Source of the DNA: Nonomuraea glycinis
GTDB taxonomy: Bacteria > Actinomycetota > Actinomycetes > Streptosporangiales > Streptosporangiaceae
Direction: 5' to 3'
Assembly (NCBI RefSeq): GCF_014646515.1
Contig: NZ_BMNK01000016.1
Location: 126,228 to 190,227, forward strand
DNA length: 64,000 bases
Position numbers and translations under genes: made by a program. The first letter of the stretch is position 1. Every line of letters starts with the position of its first letter. This document shows positions 8,324 through 16,931 of the stretch, piece by piece. The notes under the pieces were generated by a model. It made no database searches. It was not told the DNA's origin and was given only the letters and a program-made list of their open reading frames with translations.

Positions 8324-8977
8324 TCAGCTTTCCGGCTTCGGGTCAGGCCGGTGGGTCGGGGCGTATCTGGCGAGCATGGTCTGGACGGCCTGTTCGACGG
8401 CGTCGTGGATGTCGGAGGCTGAGGGGTTCCAGTCGGTCAGCAGCATGCGCGGCCACAGGACGTAGTTGGCGATCATGCCGAGGAACTGGTTCGCGGCGCT
8501 CGCGGCGTCCGGGACATCAGCGTTGCCCGCCTCGTGCTCGGATTCCAAGTAGTGCTGGACGGAGGTGAAGTAGGGCAGTTTGCCGAGCTGGAACTGCATC
8601 CGTCCCAGTTCGGGGAAACGAGGCAGTTCGGCGATGACGATCCGGAACAGGGCTGTCATGCCGGGCCGGCCGACCAGGTCGGCATAGCGGTGGCCGACGG
8701 TTGTCAGTCCGGAGCGCAGATCTCCGGTCTGTGGCCGCGCGGCAGCGTCGCCGGCGTCACGCTGCCAGGACTCGGTGACGATGGCCTCGAAGAGTGCCGC
8801 CTTGGTGGGGAACCGCTTGAACAGGGTGGACTTCGAGACCCCGGCCGCTTCGGCGATCCGGGCCAGTGAGGTGCCGTCGTAGCCACGATCCAGGAACAGT
8901 TCTGTGGCTGCGGTGGTGATCGCCTCGCGTTTCTGCTGAGCGAGTCTGCGGTGGTGTGCGGAGAGCTCTGCTGCCAT
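8324..8977 (-). CDS. TetR-family repressor
   Basis: A 217-residue TetR protein. The DNA-binding part is at residues 14-60 (AITTAATELFLDRGYDGTSL, then AGVSKSTLFKRFPTKAALFE); the C-terminal helices match the AefR-like ligand domain (LFRIVIAELPRFPELG). Divergent from the SDR gene at 9127; two GCGAGTC(N4)GACTCGC sites lie between them. It likely controls itself and the reductase. The 170 bp before the preceding hydrolase hold a short unassigned minus-strand coding-like stretch ending in SVKA at about 8258. Confidence 0.9.
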   Translation of the reverse strand: MAAELSAHHRRLAQQKREAITTAATELFLDRGYDGTSLARIAEAAGVSKSTLFKRFPTKAALFEAIVTESWQRDAGDAAARPQTGDLRSGLTTVGHRYADLVGRPGMTALFRIVIAELPRFPELGRMQFQLGKLPYFTSVQHYLESEHEAGNADVPDAASAANQFLGMIANYVLWPRMLLTDWNPSASDIHDAVEQAVQTMLARYAPTHRPDPKPES

Positions 8978-8999
8978 GCGGACAGTATGCCGCAGACCC

Positions 9000-9070
9000 G
9001 AGGCGAGTCACTTGACTCGCCTCGATGGTCCTGGTTACGGTACGAGAGCAAGGCGAGTCGAGTGACTCGC
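9000..9070. promoter_or_regulatory. Twin TetR operator sites
   Basis: Two copies of GCGAGTC(N4)GACTCGC occur at 9003-9020 and 9053-9070, 50 bp apart centre to centre. The first extends to perfect 11-bp arms, GAGGCGAGTCA at 9000-9010 and its complement at 9013-9023. TTGACT at 9012-9017, inside the first site, with TACGGT at 9036-9041 (18 nt on) could be the promoter of the SDR gene. Probable binding sites of the TetR protein at 8324. Confidence 0.75.
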
Positions 9071-9126
9071 ATCCTATCTGTGGCGCCCGGGCGAATTTCG
9101 GTAGCCGCGCGGTGGAGGAACAGTTC

Positions 9127-9885
9127 ATGACGATCGACAAGATCGCTTTGGTGACCGGTGCGAATCGCGGTCTCGGACGCGGCGCGGCCATCGCTCTGGC
9201 CACACGCGGGGTGCGGGTCTTGGTCACCCACCGCGGTGATGCGGCCGGGGCTGAGAAGACGGTGGAACAGGTGCAGGCGGTGGGTGGGACTGCCGCTGTG
9301 CTCCGGCTCGACATCAGCGACGTCTCCTCTTTCGCGTCCTTCACCTCCGAACTGAGCGAGCAGCTGGAGCGCTGGGGTGCTTCGCGGCTCGACATCCTGG
9401 TCAACAACGCGGGAGTGGGGATCTTCGGACCGCTGGAGGACGTCACGATCGACGACTTCGACACGGTGATGGGCACCAACGTCCGGGGCACGTTCTTCCT
9501 CATCCAGTCACTTGTGCCGCTGCTGACCCAGGGCGGCCGCGTCATCAACGTCTCGACGTCACTGACCCGCCACACCAGCCCCGCCACCTCGGTCTACTCC
9601 GCCTCGAAGGCCGCCGTCGAAGCCCTGAGCCGCACCCTCGCCGCAGAACTCGGCCCGCGCGGCATCCGGGTCAACTCCATCGCCCCGGGGCCGACCGCCA
9701 CCGACTTCAACGGTGGAGCGATGCGGGACGACGCCGAGATGCGCCAGGTTCTGGCCGGACAGACCGCGCTCGGCCGCGTCGGCGAACCTGAGGAGATCGG
9801 CGACGCCATCGCCACGCTGGCTTCCGAAGGCTTGCGCTGGGTCACCGCCCAGCGCATCGAGGTCTCCGGCGGCGCCCTCCTCTGA
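9127..9885 (+). CDS. SDR-family NAD(P)-dependent oxidoreductase
   Basis: A 252-residue classical short-chain dehydrogenase. The cofactor motif TGANRGLG is at residues 10-17, the NNAG motif in DILVNNAGVGIFG near 96, catalytic Ser in NVSTSL and the YxxxK pair in VYSASKAAVEAL near 157-161. The usual C-terminal end ...RIEVSGGALL is intact. The ATG at 9127 follows a GGAGGA ribosome site; the open frame further upstream crosses the operators. It is the target gene of the divergent TetR. Substrate unknown. Confidence 0.92.
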   Translation: MTIDKIALVTGANRGLGRGAAIALATRGVRVLVTHRGDAAGAEKTVEQVQAVGGTAAVLRLDISDVSSFASFTSELSEQLERWGASRLDILVNNAGVGIFGPLEDVTIDDFDTVMGTNVRGTFFLIQSLVPLLTQGGRVINVSTSLTRHTSPATSVYSASKAAVEALSRTLAAELGPRGIRVNSIAPGPTATDFNGGAMRDDAEMRQVLAGQTALGRVGEPEEIGDAIATLASEGLRWVTAQRIEVSGGALL

Positions 9886-9971
9886 GCGGCCGAGCAGGTT
9901 ACGGACCTGGTTGGCGACCTATCGCAGCCTGATGGCAGGGTGCGGCGACCAAGGAGAACGCACGCTATGTA

Positions 9972-10006
9972 TACCGAGCGGTACCGAATTGAGATATGAT
10001 GCAGAC
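9972..10006 (+). promoter_or_regulatory. Leaderless promoter with TACCG/CGGTA operator
   Basis: TATGAT at 9995-10000 is a near-perfect -10 and ends 6 nt before the ATG at 10007, the spacing of a leaderless actinobacterial promoter. No good -35 is present; in its place is the short palindrome TACCG-AG-CGGTA at 9972-9983, a typical TetR half-site pattern. Probably an autoregulated promoter. Confidence 0.6.
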
Positions 10007-10660
10007 ATGACGAAGCCGGAGAAGGGCCCCCAAGGCCGGCGCCGCGGCAGGGGCGCGCGCGAGCGCATCCTCAGCGCGTCACAGCAGCTGTTTCGCGCTC
10101 AGGGCATCAACCGCACCGGCATGGACCAACTCTGCGCAGTGGCCCAGGTCTCAAAGCGCACGGCCTACCAGCACTTCGCCGGCAAGGACGAACTGGTCGC
10201 CGAATACCTGCGCCGGTTCGATCCCGGCCTCATGGCCGCGGTGTTCGACCGCACCGACCTCACCCCCCGCGAACGACTCCTCGCCGCCTTCGAGATGCCC
10301 ATGTCCGGCCCGGACGAGCTCACGCCCCTGTGCCCGTACATCGCGGCGACCGTCGAAATCCACGACCCCCAGCACCCCGCGTCCGAATACGCCCGCGAGT
10401 ACAAGCTCGCCATCGCCGCGCGGCTCGCCGAAACGGCCCGCGAAGCCGGCGCCACCGACCCCGAGCGGCTCGGCGAGCAACTGGCGCTGCTCCTCGATGG
10501 CGCCTCGGCCCGCACCCGGGTCCTCAACGCCGAGTCCTTCCCCACCGCCGCCGCCATCGCCGCCGTCCTCATCGACAACGCCCTGGAAGACGTCAAGGCG
10601 ACGGCCGGGTCCACCAAGGGTGAGATTCCCTCGGGCGACCCGGCCGACGCAGGAGTGTAG
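10007..10660 (+). CDS. TetR-family regulator
   Basis: A 217-residue TetR protein. The helix-turn-helix spans about residues 20-65 (ILSASQQLFRAQGINRTGMD, then VAQVSKRTAYQHFAGKDELV). The basic N-terminus (RRRGRGAR) probably contacts DNA. The ATG at 10007 lies 6 nt after the -10, so the mRNA is probably leaderless. Its present neighbour downstream is a deleted F420-type reductase on the other strand, which may have been its target or simply debris. Confidence 0.88.
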   Translation: MTKPEKGPQGRRRGRGARERILSASQQLFRAQGINRTGMDQLCAVAQVSKRTAYQHFAGKDELVAEYLRRFDPGLMAAVFDRTDLTPRERLLAAFEMPMSGPDELTPLCPYIAATVEIHDPQHPASEYAREYKLAIAARLAETAREAGATDPERLGEQLALLLDGASARTRVLNAESFPTAAAIAAVLIDNALEDVKATAGSTKGEIPSGDPADAGV

Positions 10661-10670
10661 CGCTTACGGC

Positions 10671-11077
10671 TCAGGCAGGAAGTTCCGTGACGCCGAGGGC
10701 GAAGCTCCAGCCCCCCACCCCGTGGCGGGCGAGACCCATGGTGAGCAGACCCGCTCCTTCCAGCCAGTGCGCCATCTCCAGACCGCCTGCGTCCAGCGGG
10801 CGCATCCCGAGGCTCTTGATGAACGCCTCCACGATCGCCTTGGCCCGCGCATCGTCGCCGGCGATGAAGACGTCGGGCCGGCCCTGCTCCAGGACATTTC
10901 GCCGGCCGGGACGGCACCCCACTCCCCCGCCGTGGCACCGCCGCCGAGAGCCTCGGCCAGGTCAGCGGCCTTGAACTGATCGCGGCCCATGACCTCGACG
11001 GTGTTGCCGCCGGCCACCGCCCGCGCGCCGATCGTCCAGGCCATGTTCCCGGTGCCGATGATGCTGACGCTGCTCAT
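10671..11077 (-). pseudogene. F420-type NADPH oxidoreductase with internal deletion
   Basis: On the minus strand the ATG at 11077 begins MSSVSIIGTGNMAWTIGA, the dinucleotide-binding start (GTGNM) of NADPH/F420-dependent reductases. The frame stays good to GEWGAVPAGE near 10900. The sequence then jumps, in another frame, straight to NVLEQGRPDVFIAGDDARAK and the normal C-terminus, ending in ALGVTELPA. By comparison with the family as I know it, about 60-75 central codons are gone and the frame is shifted. Non-functional unless the assembly is wrong here. Confidence 0.75.
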
Positions 11078-11285
11078 GAGATGTGCCATTTCCTTCACGG
11101 CAGGTGGGTTCAGCGGGACGGCGGCGCTGGATTGAGGTCGGCTTCGGCGGCGAATGCGGGCGGAGGTCTCCTCGCCGCGGCGGATCGGTTCAGTCGTTCC
11201 CGCCTGGCCTGAAATTCTGCCGTCGGCCGCGGACACGTAGGAAGTGAAAGCCCGCAGCGTTCGAAAGGCCTGACGAGGATGACGC

Positions 11286-11836
11286 GTGAGTGAACAAGAT
11301 GATCGGTCCCGATTTGAGGCGGTGTACCGGCGAACCTATAAGCAGATCCTCGGATACGCTCTGCGGCGCTGTTCCTCTCCTGAGGACGCCGCCGATGTGG
11401 TGGCCGAGACCTATGTGATCGCCTGGCGGCGGATCACCGAGCTCCCTGACGGCGAGGCCGACAAGCTCTGGCTGTACGGCGTGGCGCGTCGGGTCCTGGC
11501 CAATCACCGCCGTAGCGAGCGGCGCAGGCTCACCCGGCACACCGAACTCACCGACGAGATCGCACACCTTTTGCCGCCCCCTCCCACCACAGTGAGCAGG
11601 ACGGCGTGGGCGAAGCCATGGACATGCTCGCGGACAGCGATCGCGAACTGCTGGCGCTGACCCTTTGGGAAGGGCTCGACCCCGGCGAGATCGCAACAGT
11701 GCTCGGCTGTTCCCGCAACGCCGTCCGAATCCGCCTGCACCGGGCCCGCAAGCGCTTCGCCAAGGCCCTGGAGAAGACCCGCCCATCGGCCGCCGGCTTC
11801 GCCTCACGGCCTCTCATCGAGAAGGAGTCAGGGTGA
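11286..11836 (+). pseudogene. ECF sigma factor with frameshift
   Basis: An extracytoplasmic-function sigma factor read in two frames. The first (to about 11580) holds region 2: EAVYRRTYKQILGYALRRCS, then DVVAETYVIAWRRITELP. The second (from about 11587 to the TGA at 11836) holds region 4: LADSDRELLALTLWEGLDPG, then VLGCSRNAVRIRLHRARKRF. The frames are joined at a run of C (positions 11575-11585). One missing base explains it, so it may be a true frameshift, a sequencing error or, less likely, slippage. The partner gene overlaps its stop by 4 nt, so the pair was an operon. Confidence 0.75.
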
Positions 11837-13002
11837 ACAACGACCAGATCTTCAAGGACCGGGCGCGAGTGCTGGATGAGGACCTGGCCGGCCGGGCATC
11901 CACCGCGGGGGCGGACGCGCTGCTGGCGGAGGTCGTCTCGCTGGAGCGTGTCCCGGCCCGGCGGCGGCGGCTCCTGCTCACTCCTGGCCGCTCTCTGCTC
12001 GGCCTGGCCGCGGCTGCTGCCGCGGTGGCGGTCATCGCCCCCGCGATGCTGTCTGACGGCACGATCTCCGTCGGGCCCCGGCCCAGTACGTCGGTGTCCA
12101 CGACGGCCGGACCCACTGCCCAGCAGATCCTGCTCGCTGCCGCCGTCGCCGTGGCGAAGGCCCCTGCGAGCGGCGACTACTGGCGCACCGCGACCGTCGA
12201 CCAGTGGATGTTGACCGACCCCACCCGCAGCTATGTGCTCGAGGGCGGCCGGTCTCTTGAGACGTGGCTGGCGAAGCGGCCGGATCTGCAGTACTGGCGC
12301 ATCTGGCAGGATCTCGGCGTCAAGCCCGCGACCCCGCAGGACGAGGCGGTCTGGCGGGCCGCGGGGGCGCCTGCCAGCTGGCGATACCCGAAGAACATGA
12401 AGACGGAGAATCTGTTCTCCGTCCCGTCCAGGCCGCTGGAGGCGGCGGCAGGTGAGCGAACCGCCGAACGGCTGTACGGCAAGTGGAAGGGCTCGGCCGG
12501 TGACCTGGCGGGGAAGGACATGACCTGGAAGGAGGTGCGCGCGATCCCGGGCGAACAGGACAAGCTCCGGAACTACCTGGAAGAGCGCATCGGCCGGCTG
12601 GAGCTGTCCTCCGGCTCGGGGATGGACGTGGAGGAGGCGAGGGCGCACATCCTGCTGCGAGACTGCGTGGGCATCATCAGTGGCCTGCCGGCCTCGCCCG
12701 AGGTCCGGGCATCCGCGTACCGGATCCTCGCGTCTCTGCCCGGCATACGGGCCGAAGGGGAGATGACCGATCCGCTGGGCCGGCGCGGGCAGACGCTCAG
12801 CTATCAGGAGGAGATCGAGCCGGGCCTGTTCACCCAGGTTCAGCTCGTGGTCGATCCCAGCACCGGCCTGCTTCTTGCCGAGGTGAGGACGAACACCACC
12901 GAACTCGCGAACGGGCGGCAGGCGGAGCTGCGTCTGTCCACCTCGTTCCAGGCGATCGGCTGGACCGACGACCGTCCGCAACTGCCCACGCGTCGGAACT
13001 GA
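11833..13002 (+). CDS. CU044_5270-like membrane protein, sigma partner
   Basis: A 389-residue protein with one transmembrane segment at about residues 48-68 (SLLGLAAAAAAVAVIAPAML) after a basic cytoplasmic stretch (PARRRRLLL). A large extracytoplasmic domain follows. This architecture is typical of the CU044_5270 family, commonly encoded right after an ECF sigma factor and thought to act as its membrane partner or anti-sigma factor. The GTG start overlaps the sigma stop (GTGA). With the sigma gene broken, its role here is uncertain. Confidence 0.75.
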   Translation: MNNDQIFKDRARVLDEDLAGRASTAGADALLAEVVSLERVPARRRRLLLTPGRSLLGLAAAAAAVAVIAPAMLSDGTISVGPRPSTSVSTTAGPTAQQILLAAAVAVAKAPASGDYWRTATVDQWMLTDPTRSYVLEGGRSLETWLAKRPDLQYWRIWQDLGVKPATPQDEAVWRAAGAPASWRYPKNMKTENLFSVPSRPLEAAAGERTAERLYGKWKGSAGDLAGKDMTWKEVRAIPGEQDKLRNYLEERIGRLELSSGSGMDVEEARAHILLRDCVGIISGLPASPEVRASAYRILASLPGIRAEGEMTDPLGRRGQTLSYQEEIEPGLFTQVQLVVDPSTGLLLAEVRTNTTELANGRQAELRLSTSFQAIGWTDDRPQLPTRRN

Positions 13003-13051
13003 TCCACTCACCGATCGCTTGCGATGATCGATGGCCGTATGCGGGGTGGTG

Positions 13052-13660
13052 TCAGCCTTCAGGCCGTGCCTGTGCTGGTACGTCGCTCCCGTAGAGGGCG
13101 CGCAGGTCGTCGAAGACTCGCAGGAGATGTGCGTACAGGCTCTGTGAGGGGTCGTCGATCCAGGCTTGGGCCGCTTGGTGAAAGGCGGCCCACCCGGTCA
13201 CAGCAGCCAGGCCGGCCAGCCGGTCGGCGACACCCCGCTGCCGCAGCGCCTCCGCTACGGCGTCGCTGAGTGACGCGGCCTTGGCCAGGTCGCGTTCGCG
13301 GAGCGCCGGTGTCATCGCGATGATTCGGAGGCGTGGTTCGGCGAACGGACGATTGCGCTCAAGGATCCGTTCGGCCTCCCGGAAGGCGCAGAGCAGCATG
13401 TCGAGTGGCCGCAGGCCATCGGGTGCTTCGGCCACCGCCTGGATCAGCGTGGCGCGCAGGTCGGCCTCGCCGTCGAAGAGCACCTCACGCTTGTCCGGGA
13501 AGTGCCGGAAGAAGGTGCGCTCGTTGACGCCGGCACGGGCGGCGATCTCAGCCGTGGTGGTCTGATCGAACCCGCGTTCCTGGTACAGCTCCAGGGCCGC
13601 CTGCTGAAGGCGGCGACGCGCTTCTGCTCCGCTCCGTGGCACCCCCCGAGGGTAGCGCAT
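13052..13660 (-). CDS. TetR-family repressor
   Basis: A 202-residue TetR regulator. The helix-turn-helix is near residues 14-58 (LQQAALELYQERGFDQTTTA, then AGVNERTFFRHFPDKREVLF). The C-terminal region resembles the TetR_C group found in mycofactocin- and fatty-acid-linked repressors. It is divergent from the broken epimerase at 13765, with three copies of a CGCCAGTNACTGGCG palindrome in the 105-bp gap, one of them directly upstream of its own ATG. Confidence 0.9.
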   Translation of the reverse strand: MRYPRGVPRSGAEARRRLQQAALELYQERGFDQTTTAEIAARAGVNERTFFRHFPDKREVLFDGEADLRATLIQAVAEAPDGLRPLDMLLCAFREAERILERNRPFAEPRLRIIAMTPALRERDLAKAASLSDAVAEALRQRGVADRLAGLAAVTGWAAFHQAAQAWIDDPSQSLYAHLLRVFDDLRALYGSDVPAQARPEG

Positions 13661-13662
13661 AG

Positions 13663-13745
13663 GCCAGTTACTGGCGCTTCTTGACGCCAGTAACTGGCGC
13701 TACGTAAGCTCGGCGGCCGGTGCTACGTAGCGCCAGTCACTGGCG
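13663..13745. promoter_or_regulatory. Three TetR operator palindromes
   Basis: The palindrome (C)GCCAGTNACTGGC(G) occurs three times: 13663-13675, 13685-13699 and 13731-13745. Between the second and third, GCTACGTA appears at about 13699 and again at about 13723. This dense array separates a TetR gene from a decayed epimerase, so the operators outlive the target. Confidence 0.8.
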
Positions 13746-13764
13746 TTAAGCGGGAGGATGTTTC

Positions 13765-14570
13765 ATGCATGTCTTTGTCACTGGTGGTTCCGGCCAGACC
13801 GGACCCGCGGTCGTCGCCGAACTCATCACGGCCGGCCACACCGTCACCGGCCTGGCGCGCTCGGACACGGCTGCCGCCCGGCTGGAGTCGCTGGGCGCCA
13901 CACCGCACCGCGGCTCCCTGGACGACCTCGACAGCCTGCGCAGCGGCGCCGACGCCGCCGACGGCGTCCTGCACATGGCTTACGGCGGCGACTTCTCCGA
14001 TCTCGACGACATGACGCGGCGCGATCGGACCGCGATCGAGTCGCTGGGCCGGCCGTCTTCCGGATCGCGGGTGAGCGAGCTTGCCTGGGCTTCGCCGCCC
14101 GGGGAGTGCGCGCCAGCGTGGTCCGCCTCGCCCCCACCGTCCACGGTCCCGAAGATCACGGTTTCATCCCCATGCTCATCGCCACCGCACGAAAAACCGG
14201 CGTCTCGGCCTACGTCGGAGACGGCGCCAACCGGTGGCCCGCAGTGCACCGGCTCGACGCGGCGGTCCTGTTCCGCCTGGCAGTGGAGAAGGCGCCTGCG
14301 GGCAGCGTGCTGCACGGAGTGGCCGAAAGCGGCGTCACCCTGAAGAGCATCGCAGAAACGATCGGCCGCGGCCTGGATCTGCCCACGGTCTCGCTGACCC
14401 CCGACGAAGCCGCCACGCACTTCGTCAGCCCGTTCATGGCCACCGTCTACGGCTTCGACGGGCCTGTCTCCAGCTCTCACACCCGAGAGCTGCTCGCCTG
14501 GTCCCCCACCCATCCGACACTGCTCGAAGACCTGGAGCACGGCGATTACCTGGCCACGCCGGCTTCCTGA
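13765..14570 (+). pseudogene. NAD-dependent epimerase with internal deletion
   Basis: An atypical SDR (NAD-dependent epimerase/dehydratase). The first frame starts at ATG 13765 after GGGAGGA with MHVFVTGGSGQTGPAVVAEL (GGSGxTG cofactor loop) and reads well to TAIESLG at about 14047. From 14058 the protein continues in another frame with FRIAGERACLGFAARGVR and runs to the stop at 14570, ending LLEDLEHGDYLATPAS. About 35-45 codons that carry the catalytic Ser region are missing between the halves. Deletion plus frameshift, so probably dead. Confidence 0.75.
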
Positions 14571-14644
14571 CCCTCCCCTCCCGTACTCGGCTCGCTGTAG
14601 GCCAGGTGCGTGCTGCCACCGCGCAGGAGCAGATAGCGCCTTCT

Positions 14645-14939
14645 TCACCTCGGATGCGGGGGGCCTCCATCCCCGGACACCGCGAGCTCGAGCCGCCCGC
14701 CAGGAAACTCCACCGCCGCGCTCTCGTACGTGTGCGAGAGCGAGACGACCACATGGCCGCGGCTCGCCAGATCGTCGATGATCGCCGTGTACGTCTCCCG
14801 CGGGTAGCCGAAGCCGGGAGAAAAGAGCGCGACCGGCTTCGGGGCGCCGGGCGCCACGGGGACGCCGGTCGTGGCCCTTCGCTTCGCCGATGCCCAGTCG
14901 ATGGAGCCGACCGGGAGATCGAGGTATCGGTCTGCCGGC
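14645..14939 (-). pseudogene. Alpha/beta hydrolase fragment
   Basis: A minus-strand fragment of a platelet-activating-factor-acetylhydrolase-like alpha/beta hydrolase. From about 14939 it reads YLDLPVGSIDWASAKRR, then PVALFSPGFGYPRETYTAII and a strand-helix segment ending VEFPGGRLEL. The nucleophile GxSxG and everything after it are missing; the 5' end is missing too. Debris. Confidence 0.55.
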
Positions 14940-14944
14940 GCGAG

Positions 14945-15090
14945 CTAGAGCTGGGTGGCGCCGCCGTCGACGGGCAGTTCCGCGCCGGTGGTGAAACTGC
15001 TTTGGTCGCCGGCCAGATAGAGGGCGGCTGCGGCGACCTCCTGGACGGTGAAGACCGTGCCTTGATCGAGGCAGTGCGGTTCGGCGTCCC
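14945..15090 (-). pseudogene. SDR C-terminal fragment
   Basis: The last 45 or so codons of a short-chain dehydrogenase on the minus strand, stop TAG at 14945-14947. It reads VQEVAAAALYLAGDQSSFTT and then GAELPVDGGATQL, the unmistakable SDR end. No start and no Rossmann half remain. Confidence 0.65.
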
Positions 15091-15119
15091 CTGTCGTACT
15101 CCACTTCCCTCACCCCCGA

Positions 15120-15152
15120 TTCCAGTCATAACTGTAGTTATTACGACTGGAA
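15120..15152. promoter_or_regulatory. Orphan 33-bp nested palindrome
   Basis: Outer arms TTCCAGTC (15120-15127) and GACTGGAA (15145-15152) enclose an inner palindrome ATAACT-GT-AGTTAT (15128-15141). It is AT-rich against its surroundings and looks like an operator, but no regulator gene is next to it. The SDR at 15263 is the nearest downstream gene. Confidence 0.55.
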
Positions 15153-15262
15153 CCGCGGCAAGTTCGGCGGTATTGGCCCTCGTCACGGGTTGTCCTGGCC
15201 CTGGCAGTCCCACGAAAACCGGACGACTGGCTGCGGCCCAACCGGTCCCGCAGGCTAGGGCC

Positions 15263-16201
15263 ATGACCGAACCTGGAACCGTTCTGATCACCGGCCCCAC
15301 CCGCAACCTGGGCCGTCACGTCGTGCTGGCCATGGCCGCCCGCCCGGACGGGCGGCGACCCGACCTGCTGCTGGTCGGCCGCGCCGGGCGGGACCTGACG
15401 GCCGTCGCCCACGAGGCCCGCGCGCGCGGCGCCAGCGTCCACGAGATCGGCTGCGACCTGTCAAGCCTGGCCGACGTCCGTGCCGCCGCCACCACCGTGC
15501 GCGCCCTGCTCGCCACCGGCACCGTACGGCCGCTGCGCGCGCTGGTCGCCAACGCCGGCACCATGTCGGCCGACACCCGGCGGGCCTCACCCGATGGCTA
15601 CGAGATGACGTTCGCCGTCAACTACCTCGCCCACGCTCAGCTCATCGGCGACCTGCTCGGTTCGTTCACCGCCCCGGCGCGGGTCGTGCTGCTCGGCTCG
15701 AACACCTATCACGCCAATGTCTGGCGCAAGCTGCTGGGCGTTCCCGAGGCCGAGTGGGCCGATCCCGTCGAGCTCGCCCGCCCGGCCACCGGCGAGCGGG
15801 CCCCGGGTATGGCCGCGTCCGGCGTCGCCTACTCCAACGCCAAGCTGGCGATCCTGTACTACGCCCATGAGCTGCAGCGTCGCGCCGGCACCGGGATCAA
15901 CGTGTCAGTGTTCGAACCGGGCTGGATGCCCGGCACCGCGCTGGGCCGTGGCGCCCCCGAGGCACTTCAGGCGATGAGCCGCGCCTTGGGCCGTGTCCCC
16001 GGCGTGTCGACGCCGCGACGCTCGGGGCCGCTGCTGGCCGCGATGGCCCTCGACGACACGTGGGCGCACTTGCGCGAGGGCGCGTTCGTGGTGAAGACCA
16101 AGCTGACCGAGGTACAGCCGGTCGCCCACGACCGCGACCGGGAGCGGCGCCTGTGGGAGGCGACCACCGAGCTGTTGGAACGCGCAGGCGCGTCTCGTTA
16201 G
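15263..16201 (+). CDS. SDR-family oxidoreductase
   Basis: A 312-residue short-chain dehydrogenase of the longer retinol-dehydrogenase/protochlorophyllide-reductase-like type. The cofactor motif TGPTRNLG is at residues 9-16, the ANAG motif (VANAGTMSA) near 96, and the YxxxK pair in ASGVAYSNAKLAILYYAHEL near 193-197. The ATG at 15263 follows a weak AGGG site. It is intact amid fragments and stands 110 bp after the orphan palindrome. Substrate unknown. Confidence 0.85.
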   Translation: MTEPGTVLITGPTRNLGRHVVLAMAARPDGRRPDLLLVGRAGRDLTAVAHEARARGASVHEIGCDLSSLADVRAAATTVRALLATGTVRPLRALVANAGTMSADTRRASPDGYEMTFAVNYLAHAQLIGDLLGSFTAPARVVLLGSNTYHANVWRKLLGVPEAEWADPVELARPATGERAPGMAASGVAYSNAKLAILYYAHELQRRAGTGINVSVFEPGWMPGTALGRGAPEALQAMSRALGRVPGVSTPRRSGPLLAAMALDDTWAHLREGAFVVKTKLTEVQPVAHDRDRERRLWEATTELLERAGASR

Positions 16202-16220
16202 TACGTACCCGTAGCGCGCT

Positions 16221-16511
16221 GTGCGCGGCAGACCCCCACCAGCGTCACCCGCCGGACTCGCCGCCCGGCCGGCCGTCGACGGCAAGCAGTACTCATTCGA
16301 AAGCTCCACCGGCAGCAACCCACCGGCCTACACGAAGGGCGAAAGCCTACCCGTCGCCTACGACCCGGATGACCCGTACAACGCGCAGATCTCCTCGTTC
16401 TGGTCAGCGTTCCTCGCCCCAATGATCACCGGCGGGCTGGGCGTGCTGTTCACCCCGATCGGCACGATCTTGTTCCTCAAGGGACGGCGTACCGCTCGGC
16501 GGCGGGCCTGA
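16221..16511 (+). pseudogene. DUF3592-like C-terminal fragment
   Basis: An open frame whose second half reads DGKQYSFESSTGSNPPAYTK and then LPVAYDPDDPYNAQI followed by a transmembrane helix (LAPMITGGLGVLFTPIGTI). This is the usual end of DUF3592 membrane proteins. The first 18 codons do not fit the family and the N-terminal membrane helix is missing, so it is probably a truncated gene. Confidence 0.5.
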
Positions 16512-16529
16512 CAAGGACGTTCGCCATAT

Positions 16530-16705
16530 TCCCGACAGATTCGGCTGCACCACGCTCGACTATCGCGACTGGCTGATCGGCCAGATCGAGGCGATCGGTG
16601 CGCCGGTTGATCTTGTCGGGCACGACTGGGGCGCCTGTCACACGTACGCGGTGGCCGCCGAGCGCCCTGACCTGCTACGGACCTGGGTTGGAGCAGCGGC
16701 AGCGC
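16530..16705 (+). pseudogene. Alpha/beta hydrolase fragment
   Basis: About 58 codons of an epoxide-hydrolase-like alpha/beta hydrolase, with CTTLDYRDWLIGQIEAIG followed by the nucleophile elbow LVGHDWGACHTYAVAAERPD. Neither start nor end of the gene is present. From about 16706 to 16931 I see no recognisable gene. Confidence 0.55.
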
Positions 16706-16931
16706 CTCGTCCACCCGCTTGGCCTCCACCTCCACCGTGGGATGGTGACCGTGATAGCGACATCAGGCCCCGGCGGACGCTTCCCGGCCCTGCAACGGGC
16801 GAGCTGACCTCGCAGCCAGGTCGTCAGCGAAGTCAGCTCGCCGGTGGATCGCCGTCGGCGGCCACCCGGATCTCGACATGGACGGTCGCCGTCGACGACG
16901 GGGGCTTTCGCGGCCCGCGACTGAACAGCGA

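Noticed and set aside
14081..15262. Long plus-strand frame in front of the SDR at 15263
   Set aside because: It crosses fragments of three other genes and the orphan palindrome, is Arg/Pro-rich, and the SDR family start fits ATG 15263.
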